From positions 136,603,954 through 136,667,953 of the forward strand of contig CP136064.1 of assembly GCA_032622095.1 (NCBI GenBank): DNA of 64,000 nt, in the 5' to 3' direction. The position numbers were made by a program, and so were the translations under genes. The stretch is from Siphonodentalium dalli (Eukaryota > Mollusca > Scaphopoda > Gadilida > Siphonodentaliidae). Numbering within the stretch: the stretch's first letter is position 1; each line of letters starts with the position of its first letter. Positions 25,516 through 35,926 of this stretch are shown piece by piece. The notes below the pieces were generated by a model. The model had not been told where the DNA came from. It worked only from the letters and a program-made list of their open reading frames with translations, and made no database searches.

Positions 25516-25989
25516 AGGCGCCATTACACGATTAAGCTTGCTTAATTCAGCTTCAAATGGTAACCACGTGGGGTTATGCTCAATGTTGCCATTACACGAT
25601 TAAGCTTGGTTAATTCAGCTTCAAATGTTAACCACAGGGGGTTATGCTGAAAACCCAGCAAGCTTTTAAAAGCACTGTTTTATCGGGAAATCTTTTACAA
25701 CTGTCCATCATAATTAACAGGTCTGTGGTTATATTTACTAACTAGACTCCAATATTGTGGACTACACATGTGTCTTTTATCAGATATAGGAGGATTTATG
25801 TTATTTAACTGCTACTTGACATTAATGGGCCATTATGTGCTGTATCGAAAACGGCAGAGTTCCTTTGGATTAAGCTTGCTTAATAAATAATAAAAAGTGC
25901 TGTGCTGTATGAAATGGAACGACATTACACGGTGCAGCTCGCCTCTTCAGCTTGATGAATTAAGCAAGCTTAATCGTGTAAAGGCACCT
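25516..25989. mobile_element. MITE of PIF/Harbinger type, 474 bp, TAA target duplication
   Basis: Left terminus AGGCGCCATTACACGATTAA and right terminus TTAATCGTGTAAAGGCACCT are inverted repeats, extended by AAGCTTGCTTAATTCA. The element is flanked by TAA on both sides (25513-25515 and 25990-25992), matching the 3-bp TWA duplications of PIF/Harbinger elements. A second copy of the left terminus sits inside at about 25588 (CCATTACACGATTAAGCTTG), indicating a nested or duplicated end. No transposase. Confidence 0.75.
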
Positions 25990-27128
25990 TAATGGTTACT
26001 GCGCGAATTCCTCCAACCAATTACTCGGTGTGCACTTTTTAGCGTGCGGCTAGCAAGACGTAGATCAATATTGGACGTCGAGACCCCCGTCGAAGTAACC
26101 GGAAAGCGATACATGGATCTGCATCGCGACAGAATCGCTATAGGCAGCGTACCTGAAAATTTTACAAAAACTCTACTGAATTTAACGCAGTCAATGTTAT
26201 TCAATGCCAAATATGATGAACATATCTCCCCTAGCTGGTTGATGTAAGTAATGGACAGATGGAATCAGTCGCATATATGGTGTGCATGCAAGACGTGCCG
26301 CCAAAGTAAATTATTATATAAACTGGTCTCATATCTAAAATGTTGTTTTATTTCCGAGCAAACAGACTCTTGGGAAAGGGATATGAACATCACAAGTCGT
26401 ATATATATTTAACTGCTACTTGACATTAATGGGCCATTATGTGCTGTATCGAAAACGGCAGAGTTCCTTTGGATTAAGCTTGCTTAATAAATAATAAAAA
26501 GTGCTGTGCTGTATGAAATGGAACGACATTACACGGTGCAGCTCGCCTCTTCAGCTTGATGAATTAAGCAAGCTTAATCGTGTAAAGGCACCTTAATGGT
26601 TACTGCGCGAATTCCTCCAACCAATTACTCGGTGTGCACTTTTTAGCGTGCGGCTAGCAAGACGTAGATCAATATTGGACGTCGAGACCCCCGTCGAAGT
26701 AACCGGAAAGCGATACATGGATCTGCATCGCGACAGAATCGCTATAGGCAGCGTACCTGAAAATTTTACAAAAACTCTACTGAATTTAACGCAGTCAATG
26801 TTATTCAATGCCAAATATGATGAACATATCTCCCCTAGCTGGTTGATGTAAGTAATGGACAGATGGAATCAGTCGCATATATGGTGTGCATGCAAGACGT
26901 GCCGCCAAAGTAAATTATTATATAAACTGGTCTCATATCTAAAATGTTGTTTTATTTCCGAGCAAACAGACTCTTGGGAAAGGGATATGAACATCACAAG
27001 TCGTATATATATTTAACTGCTACTTGACATTAATGGGCCATTATGTGCTGTATCGAAAACGGCAGAGTTCCTTTGGATTAAGCTTGCTTAATAGATAATA
27101 AAAAGTGCTGTGCTGTATGAAATGGAAC
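25802..27128. repeat. 604-bp tandem duplication, 2.2 copies
   Basis: The segment starting TATTTAACTGCTACTTGACA at 25802 restarts at 26406 and 27010, a period of exactly 604. The two full copies appear identical across their length, including a 67-codon open frame at 26044-26247 and 26648-26851; the third copy stops at 27128 with one difference. Each full copy carries the right end of the MITE at 25516-25989. The open frame has no recognised domain and is probably incidental. The identity means the event is very recent or an assembly duplication. Confidence 0.92.
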
Positions 27129-27290
27129 ATACAGTTAATATGTATTATCAGTTATTATGTATAATAACTGAAATTTTCAGTTATTATGTGTAATACCTGA
27201 TTCACTCAGTTAATATATATAATACCTGAAATTTTCAGTTATTATACATAATAACTGAAATTAGGAGTGTTTCATTAGACATATTAACTG
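27129..27290. repeat. Cluster of TTCAGTTATTATGTATAATAACTGAA palindromes
   Basis: At least four imperfect copies of a palindromic phrase (CAGTTATTATGTATAATAAC and variants) lie between the duplication and the virus-like block. The cluster could be a small hairpin element or a remnant of the end of the viral element; the data do not decide. Confidence 0.6.
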
Positions 27291-27314
27291 ATTTTGATAA
27301 TTAACAATAACAAC

Positions 27315-28180
27315 TTGAGACGGCTAAGTAGCAGATATTGGACCACTGGAGGTAGTCGTCGATGATTCAGACCTTCTGTGGGTCGTTGATCGTAAGACCC
27401 CGGGTCGAGTGGACGGTGAGAGCATAGCCCAGGCGCCAATCGTCGGTTTTATTACCACACTCCGCAGCCTCGAAGAGACCGCGACATCATTCAGGACAAG
27501 CTCTTCTCTCTCGTATACCTGGAATAGTCACCAGGCTGATCTGCTTTCTGGTATCTTTGGGGTGGTAAAGGATAGTCACTGGGGCATCTAGAAATTGTTC
27601 CTTGTGGCGTCGGAGCAAAAGCTCATGTACCCCGTCGCGGACCTTCTGACGGCTGGTGAGGAATAGATCGCCGCGACGCCACTGGGCCACAAACCAGTCC
27701 CACACTATGCAGCTGGGAGAGCTTTCCGCATCTCCTAGCACTGGACTTTGTCACTCTGAAGGCGCATGCGCTTTTTGCAGTGTTTTGATGGCTTCATATT
27801 TTGCTCTGTAGTCGACGATTACCTCTTCATATTAGTCTGCCCTTTGTTGCAGCCAGCGGTGAGGCATTTCACCTGCAATCGGTGGCTGCTGCCCTTGATC
27901 CCTGCAGCAAATAACCCGGAGCCAGTCCAAGAACATTGCCTAGGCACATTACAGACCTCGTTCCAGAGGATGACGCGGGCATTAAACTTTTGCACCACGC
28001 GGTCGGGCGTCCAGTCATTCTGACCACTCCATCGGAAGAAGCTGTGGTATGTCTGGGATTTGACCCCTCGGGCCCGTATTAATTTAGCGAGACGATGGGT
28101 GGGGGTCCCGTACACGGAATAGCTCGATTACTCTTGGGGTCTTCCACCCCCCCTCCGCCATTAAGGTAGCTCAGCCGGTC
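27315..28180 (-). pseudogene. SF1 helicase of the virus-like element (broken)
   Basis: Read on the minus strand from 28180 downward: a P-loop-like remnant (GGWKTPRVIELF) at about 28120-28160, then YHSFFRWSGQNDWTP, then ARVILWNEVCNVPR, a Walker B-like box in which the usual Asp is Asn, then TSRQKVRDGVHELLLRRHK, and finally RLGYALTVHSTRGLTI followed by DDYLQWSN near 27330-27440, which resembles motifs V and VI of SF1 helicases. In motif V the common Gln is Arg here. Frames change at least three times, one at a G run, and there is a stop near 27372. It would unwind DNA during replication of the element. Inactive as written. Confidence 0.75.
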
Positions 28181-28575
28181 TCAGGTCAGAGGGTCATTGT
28201 AGTTGGGCGACGTCGATTCGGCCATCGGCTTGGCTTGGCTATAGTATTCTGGCTTGGAGAGGTACGCGGTGTGTTCCTGTGGCATGTACAACTGCTCCCA
28301 TTGTCGCGCCACTGAGCCGGGCCCACCGGTGGGAGGAATGGCTCCCCAATCAAGCAGGAGACACACAATTCCTCACCACAGTCATAGAGTTGTGGGGGGT
28401 GGGCGGACGTACGATTGGACACCGTCAAACTTCTGCAACGCGGTCTTCTGGACGTAAATGCTACCAGTGGCCATTGGGTTCAAATCTTGCCAGCATATCG
28501 AGGAGATTGATGTGGGCATAGGCCAGCATTGAGGCCCGCAAGTGGGTGTACCGGGGCTGCGTGATCTTCAGGGAG
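28181..28575 (-). pseudogene. Second, partial copy of the family B DNA polymerase (C-terminal part)
   Basis: On the minus strand from about 28575, the phrase YTHLRASMLAYAHINLLDML is nearly the same as the palm-domain phrase in the plus-strand polymerase at 31507-31570. It is followed by a frameshift, SIYVQKTALQKF, and further polymerase C-terminal material (MPQEHTAYLSKPEYYSQAKP). It then runs with only a TGA between them into the helicase remnant. The match to the other copy is seen directly; the polymerase label follows from that copy. Confidence 0.7.
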
Positions 28576-28599
28576 CCAGATCTCGGTTTGTTTCCCAAA

Positions 28600-28970
28600 G
28601 GTGATAGGATAGGATAAGTTTATTTACCATATACATACATAAATATCACAAATATATGAACAATAACTACGAAGTTTGTATATTGCACGGGGGTGATATA
28701 TCCCTTCCAGGTTGTTTTCGTGTCACCCCGTTGGCATATGTATCTCTATAGTGAATGTTTGAAGATGGGTAATATGTGGGCGGTCATCTCCATATGAATG
28801 CACAGACAATCGTGGCTTGTGAACATCATTATCAAGGGTGTGTTAAAGATATTATTTAAGTTGATTGTTACCAACCCGGACCATTGCAAGATTTGTTGAT
28901 AACAATCGGTAAATGGGTAATGTTTTGCGTGGTCATCGGGGAGGCAATTAGCAGCAGGGTGGGTCATTGG
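28600..28970 (-). mobile_element. Probable LINE 3' tail inserted in the virus-like element
   Basis: Reading the minus strand, the segment ends with GGTAAATAAACTTATCCTAT followed by short TATCC repeats, a typical LINE 3' terminus. It interrupts polymerase-related sequence at about 28600. No coding part is preserved, so the type is uncertain. Confidence 0.45.
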
Positions 28971-29170
28971 ACCTTTATAGAATCCCCAAATCGCACCAAA
29001 AAAAGCTCACAGCCCAAAACATCCAAAACCCCCCAAATCACACCAAATACCACAGGCTGTAATTTCAACGCGACCAAAAATTAAATTCTGCAAAAAAAAC
29101 ATTACACAAAAAATTATATACATAAAACCTAACCACAGTGCCCACAGGAGGGCCCAGGTACGGCCCACTA
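28970..29170 (+). repeat. Copy of the repeat at 42000-42420, opposite orientation
   Basis: GGACCTTTATAGAATCCCCA, CAGCCCAAAACATCC, ATTAAATTCTGCAA and CAGTGCCCACAGGAGGGC occur here in the same order as in the reverse complement of 42000-42420. It holds only one or two of the GCCCAAAAC minisatellite units that are expanded in the other copy. It is likely a LINE or DNA-element tail shared by both places. Confidence 0.8.
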
Positions 29171-29211
29171 CCCTCGCCGGCCCGGGCTATCCTTTTAGAT
29201 ACAGCCGTGAC

Positions 29212-31633
29212 AATGGATATATCTATTCAGAGGCACAATGAGATTGTCAAAAACACATGTAAGTGGCTTACCCTCAGCTCTGAAGACCTCTGTGGCACCG
29301 AGAGCATAAGGATAAGGAATTTGCTCGGCTCGCGGCCATTGACGTTTTCTATTAGAGAGATATGGCTACAATGAGTATACCTATTCAGGACATGTCTACT
29401 GTATGCGAGCTTCGAGCCCAAACCAAAGATCTCGGTTTGACGGGGTATTCCTTACTCCGAACAATTGAACTGATCACGGCGATTATATCTCACCGTTCTG
29501 CAGAGCGTGATTCACGTCTGCGGCGGACACAGAAGACAGGCCGGTTTCCGGACATTCTTGGGAATTGGTGCTGCTACCACAAGCGCGGACAGAGAGAACG
29601 CGAGGTTAAACAGATCCACGCCGAGGTTACAGCGTCTCTGCGCGCGAAAGCGCTCGAGAAGAGACCAACCAGGAGAAGAGAACTGTCGAGGCATGGTGGT
29701 GTAAGGAAGCACCGATGGGGTGTCCCGCGGAGCATCATGCGAGAAGGCCCTGTGGTTCTCAGAAAACTGAGGGAGAGGAGAATATTTGACCTCGATATCC
29801 AGGTGCCACACCTAGTGAGGCTACCGGCAGACGAACCGTGGATTGGCATGATGAACGAGGCCAAAGACGAGTTTGAAGTCGACAGCACAGCCGCAGTCTA
29901 TTCCACATGGAGAGTAGAGAGAGTTGACGCCAGCGACGTCGATGGTGCCCACGGGGGCCAGAAAGACCTAAATGCCCGCATGACGAATGAGAGGGCAGCA
30001 CAGCTCCTCACGACCATATCAGAGGGCGAGTTCGTCCTAAGAATCAAGTACTTGCGTGAGCATAACGACGGTGAGTGGGTCCTCGAGGATAAGTTCGACA
30101 CGGTCAGAACAGAGGGGAAGATGGGCCAAGGTATTGTTGAAATCACTCAAGACACGAAGTCTGGTGCGTTGAGCGGAATCGATCAGGTGTGTTACCAGTA
30201 CGCGTACCCAGTCACCGCGGTTGTATGCGGTATCTACCCCTTCAGAGACCCAGACCCTGCAAACATAGCTCCAATGATGGACGTGACCTCAACTGTGTTG
30301 CCCAGAGAGTGGTGGAACATTTTGAAGGTGCTCTGAGAGGGCAGGGACTTATTACACACGAGGAGAAAGAAAATTGAGGAGTGGGAGAAGCGAGTTCATC
30401 AAACAGGCGCCACGGTCAAGGACGTTGCAGACATGGAGAAGTTACTGAAGCGAGCTATCATTATCAGGGATATAGCCGACGAGGACATCTAGAACAGTGG
30501 ACAATACGAGGGCTGGCACAGACCAATCGATCTCATCTGCCACAAAGGTCATGCGTGGTCCAAAGATCTGCACTTCTCACAGTACAGGGAGGTCCACTTC
30601 TACGAAGGCGAAGTCTGGCAAGCAATCGGAGGGGCAACCCCGGACGAGCCGATTGTAGTCTGGCTGCTGGGGGACCAAGACAGGCAGCTAAATGTCGACC
30701 AGTGTGTGCTCCAAGACGGCCGCACCTACAGGACACAGGAGACTCACCAAAACCTCCATAGAAAGTCCATAGATATCTGGGCAATGAGTAGCTCGCAGAC
30801 CGAGCCTTCAAGGAGAACCAAGCAGCCAGTATCATGGCCAAAGACCACGACGGCTGGAAACCGACCACGGCTAACCTCGGAGATGACATCCAGAAAGCCT
30901 GTGTCGAGCATGGTCATGGAGGCCTCTGGAACGCGATGGGCTACGATACAAGAGACGTCGGCAGCATCGACATGAAAGCTAACCGGCCTGCTTCCAAGGC
31001 CACGTAGAGGCCAAGCCATATATTTACAGATTCGGGCACCCCACCCACCGCATGACCCGGGTAGTAATCAATGGCCCCTCCTCAAGATATCGGCACCGCT
31101 TTCGCCGAAGTCCAGGAATGGGAGTTCGCCCCAACTGCCATCTCGTCATCCCCGCCTGGTTTGGAAAGCATTTCGCAGAGCAGTGCTGTGCCCCCACACC
31201 CCTGCTCGCCTTCCTGGTTGAGTCAGGTCTCCTGAAGAGCCTGAAGGCCCGTAAGGCCATCATCACCTTTGAGAAACAAACTGAGGTCTGGCTTTCTGAA
31301 GATCGTGATCAAGGCTGCAGCATCATAGGCAAGTTCACCCATGGCAGCAAGGCCGACGGCAAAAAACGAACACGGAGGCTCGTGGTCGACCAGGGAGAAC
31401 TGGACTTCTTGGTACGTGACACCCGCACAAACGGAAGTCTGGTTGGAGCACCCCAACGGTGTCCATTGGGCCACATTCTCACATACTACTATGGCTCGCA
31501 GCCTCAGTACACCCACCTGAGGGCTTCAATGATGGCATATGCCCACATCAACCTCCTCGCTATGCTGGCAAGATTTGAACCCGATGGGGCTGTCCGGGTG
31601 GCCACTGGTAGTATTTACGTCCATAAGACGTAA
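29212..31633 (+). pseudogene. Family B DNA polymerase of the virus-like element (broken)
   Basis: An ATG at 29362 opens a 324-residue N-terminal segment with a SAP/Rho-N-like stretch (ELRAQTKDLGLTGYSLLRTI, near residues 15-35). A related start-like phrase at 29212 (MDISIQRHNE) suggests a partial N-terminal duplication. After a stop at 30336 the reading moves through other frames: an exonuclease-region segment (30381-30760), the palm motif A region (GSIDMKANRPAS, about 30958-30995), and a 193-residue segment (31052-31633) with YYYGSQPQYTHLRASM and then VATGSIYV where polymerases have the catalytic DTD box. The acidic residue is Gly here. At least four frame changes or stops are seen. It would copy the viral genome, probably by protein priming as in Polintons (inference). 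Confidence 0.8.
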
Positions 31634-31932
31634 CAGAACAGCAACTGCGCAACGAAATACAAAGGAAGCGTGTGGCATACAAGCGCCTGGACCAGGCTAA
31701 TGGACGCCAGGGATTCAATCTCAAGGTCGAATATATCCTCGAGCTCCGTGAGGCCCAGCAGAACCGCTGCATGACGTGCGAGATTGAGCTGCTCTGGGCC
31801 TTCCAACCCAAAGACACACAGCAGTTTAGTGTCGACCGGCTGGACAACAACAAAGGGCACTGCATAGGAAATGTGAGGCTGACCTGTCTGGAGTGCAGCC
31901 GAAAAAGAGGGGCTGCAGCACTTAGCATCTAG
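31634..31932 (+). CDS. HNH-type zinc-binding nuclease-like protein, possibly intact but start uncertain
   Basis: Open from just after a TAA at 31631-31633 to a TAG at 31930. It has CMTC near residue 45, then FSVDRLDNNKGHCIGNVRLT and CLEC, i.e. paired CxxC motifs around an RLDN/KGH/GNV core, the layout of HNH or HNH-like endonuclease zinc fingers in phages and large DNA viruses. No ATG opens the frame; a GTG at 31672 is the only start-like codon, so it may have been a domain of the upstream polymerase protein. No stop lies between the HNH core and its end. Activity is not established; the first His of a canonical HNH site is not obvious. Confidence 0.65.
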
Positions 31933-32040
31933 TACTTCTAACAGTTCCCGTTACTTCATAACACTATCTGATGGCAGCTGGGTGTCGGGAGACACTACAA
32001 GCAACTCTTCACGGACAAATCCACGTGCTGGCCCATCCAC

Positions 32041-32930
32041 TAACTAGTAGAGCACAGGCTCGTCGGGCTTGTTGACAGAGCGTTCGAGTCGGTACACCTG
32101 GATGGACCACAAAGGAGCAGTTGTGCGTCGGCGACCCCCTTCCAGTTCGCCGGGCTGGTAGAGGTAACGAACGCTCACTCTCGAGGGGAGCTTTAGTTCT
32201 TTGAGCCCTATCGGGCGACCTGGAACCGCAGAAGAGGGTTTTAGTGTCAACACCTGCTTTATCTTGATGGCATGAGATGGCGAGTCAGACGAGTCACTTC
32301 ATTGTTCAGAACCGATACAACAGCGGGCAGCCGAGCCACCCATTCAGTCGATCTTTGGCCGACGTGAAGCTTCATCTCCTGGGCGTATTGGTGCCCACAC
32401 AACCGCTCTGCCAGGGTCCAATTATAAGCGCTCCACGACCCACTGGTCCCGGTCGAGATCCACACGACACCGTCTCATCTGAACGCTGCGCTTGGTTAGC
32501 AGGAGGCTCACAGCATCCATGAACTCCCGCCCTGTGTCGACTTGGAGTAATTTCGGCCACCTAGAGGGCATCGCCTGTAGATCCGTTCAAGGGCATCCGC
32601 GACCTTTGTGGCGAGGGGCTCGGCTTCTTTGTAGCGAGAGGCCACGTCGACGACGGTGAGCGCATACTTGTATGTCTTGCGACCCACCCGGTCATGAGGC
32701 AGAGAAAGCAGGTTGGCCTGGTGGACTTCATTTGGCACTGGCACGTCAAACTTGGGCCTTGGCACATGCCGCGGATTGGGTAGGTATATCTGCCAGATGG
32801 CCTGCTTCTTGAGCCACGCCCGTGCCACATCTTCAGAAACCATGGCTCTGCCGCGAGGTTCTTGATTGCTGCAAGCCACTTCCAGTAACCCTTGGGGCTG
32901 TAGTAGATTGTCCCGAGGCGACTAGACTCC
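32041..32930 (-). pseudogene. Retroviral-type (rve) integrase of Polinton type, broken
   Basis: Minus strand from about 32930: YYSPKGYWKWLAAIKNL, a frame change, FDVPVPNEVHQANLLSLP, then RKTYKYALTVVDVASRYKEA, the hallmark core of Polinton integrases. The first catalytic Asp position reads HQANLL, so Asp has become Asn. The second Asp is present (VDTGREFMDAV near 32515). The Glu region (VVERL followed by LAERLCGHQYAQEMKL) is split by a frame change and stop. The C-terminal part (32044-32253: LPSRVSVRYLYQPGEL, IQVYRLERSV) looks like the SH3-like tail. Four or more breaks. It once joined viral DNA ends to host DNA. Confidence 0.85.
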
Positions 32931-32933
32931 TAG

Positions 32934-33649
32934 TCAAATTATAATTACGAATCGTAATAAGGAGGCGGGCCATCTTCGTATGTGGCTCCGCCAGTTCCAT
33001 AGGAACGGGAATGAGTCCACACTACCGCGAAACTGATAACTTTTATATAACCGGATTGACTTCTTTTCTGCCTTTCTGAATAAGTGCTTTTTTATCTCGT
33101 CATCCATCTCCGCGGCGTGCGTTTTTCGTGCCCTAGTCCGGATTTCAGTTTTCATCTCGTTGTACTTTGCGACTTCGTCCACAATCAGGCGGAACTCGTC
33201 ATCCGAAATCTGCCCTTCGATCAAGGCAGTCGACACGTGGCTTGAGATTGTGTTCAGTTTGCTGCTGGCCAGGACTCGAATCTCGTCGTGCTTCTTGGCC
33301 TTCACGCCCAGGCGGCGACGGATATATTCGCCCGACACGCCGAGAACTCCGCAGGCCAGAGCTGCGATTTCCATCTCCAGAACAATATGGGCCGTTATGA
33401 TAGTGGTCAAAAGGCTCACGCCCCAATGCCCATCCCCACGCTAGCTGTGAGTAATGCGGTGTCAACGCCATCTAAGGCGTTCTCCCCGCGGTGGTACTTT
33501 TTGTATAAAGCCACCCTTTTATCTCGCTCGTCCTCGAGTTGATTTTTCAGTTTCGAGATTTCGCGGAGCCGGTAGGAAGATTCGTCCCCATTTTCGAGGA
33601 CAGGATATATAGCTTCAGGGCTCGGTGCCGTGGGTTGCTTCATCCTCAT
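32934..33649 (-). pseudogene. Coiled-coil and membrane protein of the virus-like element, one frameshift
   Basis: ATG at about 33643 (MKQPTAPSPEAIYPVL) opens a charged coiled-coil segment (ISKLKNQLEDERDKRVALYK), then a glycine-rich hydrophobic segment continues after a frameshift near 33417 (LLTTIITAHIVLEMEIAALA), followed by a helical charged tail (VKAKKHDEIRVLASSKLN). In the frame beside the main one, the end of the gene reads SRSYGTGGATYEDGPPPYYD before a stop, so a second frameshift near 33030 is likely. The function is unknown; similar layout (coiled coil, hydrophobic middle) suggests a virion or membrane-remodelling protein. Confidence 0.6.
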
Positions 33650-33650
33650 A

Positions 33651-33740
33651 TATTATTACAAAGTAATATACACGTATACAATATATTATTATTACTCTGT
33701 AATGATATGTGTATTACAAAGTAATACAAATATATTCACA
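33651..33740. promoter_or_regulatory. Intergenic AT-rich module (promoter-like), copy 1
   Basis: Lies upstream of the minus-strand coiled-coil gene. Contains ATTACAAAGTAATA twice and ACACGTATACAATATATTA. The same elements recur in five other gaps of the virus-like block (34842, 37401, 38797, 39914, 40381), always next to gene ends or starts. That recurrence, not a known consensus, is the basis for calling it regulatory. Confidence 0.55.
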
Positions 33741-34184
33741 AGTTCAATTCAATAAGGAGATTCACTACTGCACAGGTCCCCGTGTCGCCCGAGTGGCACT
33801 CTTCCCAGTCAAATGTTATTACATCACCCCGTCGCAGCTTCAGTGGATCTGCAAAAACCCTCGTCCTCTTCTGTTTCTCACTAGATATTTTTGCTCCATG
33901 GTCCGTCTTATTGCCGTTTATAACCACAACAGCGGCAAAGTCACCATCAGTGTGAGACGCGGAAATCCCATTCGTATTATTTTACAAATTGCTAGCATGG
34001 TGTATCCACACAACCTATCTCCAGTTATCGAGTTTTCCATGGTGAACGGCCGATCGCCACCCCTTCCGAGTAAACCACTCCACGTGACGCTGCCATTGTA
34101 TTCTGCCCAGAGAGTAATCAGGACATTACCCGCCGGAGTACCAGTTCCGTAGGAACTCTCACTGATAGGACCGTAGATGCTCAT
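33736..34184 (-). pseudogene. Small beta-rich protein of the virus-like element, one frameshift
   Basis: ATG at 34184 overlaps the stop of the upstream gene by 4 bases (ATGA). The first segment (MSIYGPISESSYGTGTPAGN) is followed by beta-strand-like sequence; a frameshift near 33930 leads into a second segment ending LRRGDVITFDWEECHSGDTG and INLL-like strands. The total would be about 145-150 residues. The GDVI/W/E pattern near the end resembles a jelly-roll or fibre-head-like domain, but this is only an impression. Translational coupling with the upstream gene is suggested by the overlap. Confidence 0.5.
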
Positions 34185-34693
34185 CGTATCGCTAGTACCA
34201 CGGTGATCGGTATATCGCTATTCAGACGTGCACCTCTATCATCGCGGACCACTATCTTCAATTCACTGAGTGTTCCGCACTGAAGACGTTTGGACTCAGG
34301 ATACTCGACTCGGAGGGTGCCGAGACCACCAAATGAGTGACAGCCAAGCCCAATCGTTGTCAGGAGGATGGACGGAGTCCCATCTACAATGTTTGTAGTG
34401 GTGTTTATCTGCACAAAGTGTAGATGAAGCATTTTTGTGGATGCAAAGTTGACGGGGCGGTCCCCAGTATATGTGACCGCAGAGAGCCACATTCCATTTA
34501 AACCGTCGTCCAATCCGAGCAAGGACAGCAGCCCAACTGTAAATAACACATCCTGCCCAGCACCCACGGCTAGAGTTACCAAACCATTAACTTTGCTCAC
34601 TGTGATGTCGCTGTATTCCTGTTTATACAGTCCGGGGGAACGTCTATTTTTTAATAATTCCGCGACTGTTCTGCCACGAGAACAACTCCCCAT
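34181..34693 (-). CDS. Possible minor capsid (penton-like) protein, 170 residues
   Basis: Open from ATG (MGSCSRGRTVAELLKNRRSP) to TGA. The N-terminus is basic; the rest is strand-rich. It ends with CGTLSELKIVVRDDRGARLN and PITVVLAIR, a pattern (L-x-I-x-V-x-D-x-x-G ... V-x-L-x-I) found at the C-termini of jelly-roll capsid-associated proteins. It lies head-adjacent to an intergenic module at 34842 and overlaps the next gene by 4 bases. No stops are seen, although it may be shortened relative to its ancestor. The role is an inference. Confidence 0.5.
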   Translation of the reverse strand: MGSCSRGRTVAELLKNRRSPGLYKQEYSDITVSKVNGLVTLAVGAGQDVLFTVGLLSLLGLDDGLNGMWLSAVTYTGDRPVNFASTKMLHLHFVQINTTTNIVDGTPSILLTTIGLGCHSFGGLGTLRVEYPESKRLQCGTLSELKIVVRDDRGARLNSDIPITVVLAIR

Positions 34694-34841
34694 TGTTTAT
34701 GCTGTACCACCCAACTGTATAAGTGATGGAGCGGAGGCCAACTCGTAGATCCCCACCGCGGTTGTCAATGTATTGGAGGAGGTCCGCCGCCGCCTTTTTG
34801 GACATGTGTGAGTGTTATGAACATACCTATAAGCGAGGTAT

Positions 34842-34884
34842 AGTTACTTTGTAATATATGTATACACATATACAATATAATAAT
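34842..34884. promoter_or_regulatory. Intergenic AT-rich module, copy 2 (divergent)
   Basis: GTTACTTTGTAATATATG followed by TATACACATATACAATATAA lies immediately before the ATG of the plus-strand gene at 34883 and upstream of the minus-strand gene starting at 34693. Position between divergent genes and similarity to 39914-39965 support a shared promoter role (inference). Confidence 0.6.
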
Positions 34885-35872
34885 GACGAATAAGGCGTTC
34901 GGGTTTAATAGCGAGGCTAAGTACAGGACAAAGTTGACCTCGAGCTAACACGTTCCAATATCCAGATACATACCTATCCGCGGGCGCCTTTCAAGTCTGC
35001 ACAAGACCATTTGTCTGTCCGTGGCGGAAAAACCGATGATCCAGTGGCTCATCCACACGAACAATCTTTCCTGGCGTCTCTATATCCATTTCGCGTCCAC
35101 TACGAGGTTCGCAGGATCCTCGACGAGTTGAAGGCTCCACTACCCCAAGATGAAGCCTGGGACGCCTTTAACAACCCGTATGACCGTCGGGCGTACGAAC
35201 GAATTTGCAGTGAGTTCAGGATATCTCCAAACACCGATTGGCACGTTAAAGGCTCAAACCCCGGATTGGGCAGGAGGACCTACAATTGGTGGACGAAAAG
35301 GAACCTCACCCTGTCTCGTCGGAAGGGACATACTATCCAAGTGGAATGTCATTCACAAAAGAGACAACAAATGGGGTCATCCACGTGGACTTCATCAAGC
35401 AGGACTCGGGTGGTGCAGATAACGCATGGGGCACATTTATCCTGGACAAGTCGCAAGGGTTCACGCAGCCGGGGGTTCAAAGGCTGAACGATAGTATCAG
35501 GAACTACGTGTGGGCAATCCTAGGGACGCAAGCTCAGACAAGAACACAAATTATTGGGACAGGGACAGCCTTTGACGCTCAGAAGCAGTTCTTAGCTAAC
35601 GTGCAAGATGCAATTTCACCCCCGTGAATCTCCCCTCGGCGATCAAGCGGTATCAGGATGTCCTACAGTACGCCAGCTCCGAGGTCAACTTTGTCTTTGG
35701 GACTGGGCTTTACATGGCCCCGGGCGACATGCTACTCCGCATATGCAAAGTGGCAGGGTACAACAACGAGATCGTTATTGCTACACAAGACCAATCTCTG
35801 AGTGAAAATACAGACATGAACAGAACACCCACCCCACGGCCAACTGATGGTTCCTACGGAACCGAAACATGA
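34883..35872 (+). pseudogene. Unidentified protein of the virus-like element, several frameshifts
   Basis: ATG at 34883 (MTNKAFGFNSEAKYRTKL) hits a stop at about 34946. Coding-like sequence continues in other frames: EQSFLASLYPFRVHYEVRRI (about 35060-35120), then GTYYPSGMSFTKETTNGVIH and LDKSQGFTQPGVQRLNDSIR (35290-35600), then SEVNFVFGTGLYMAPGDMLL and a tail ending TDGSYGTET. Together about 310 residues with at least three frame changes. I do not recognise the family. Its place between minor-capsid-like and membrane genes suggests a structural or entry-related virion protein (inference). Confidence 0.55.
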
Positions 35873-35926
35873 TTGGTCAGGCCGCTAACACACCCAGGAA
35901 AATCGACGCTTCCAGTCGCTCCCGCC

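Noticed and set aside
25516-27128. 67-codon identical frames as a duplicated gene
   Set aside because: Identity is explained by the exact tandem duplication; no domain and no evidence of selection.
28460-28480. GGGTTCAAATC resembling a tRNA T-loop
   Set aside because: It is the reverse complement of the polymerase codons for RFEPN, and no acceptor or anticodon stems can be built around it.
29512-31019. Minus-strand open frames of 80-118 codons opposite the viral polymerase
   Set aside because: They are shadows of the GC-rich plus-strand coding sequence; the plus strand carries the recognisable motifs.
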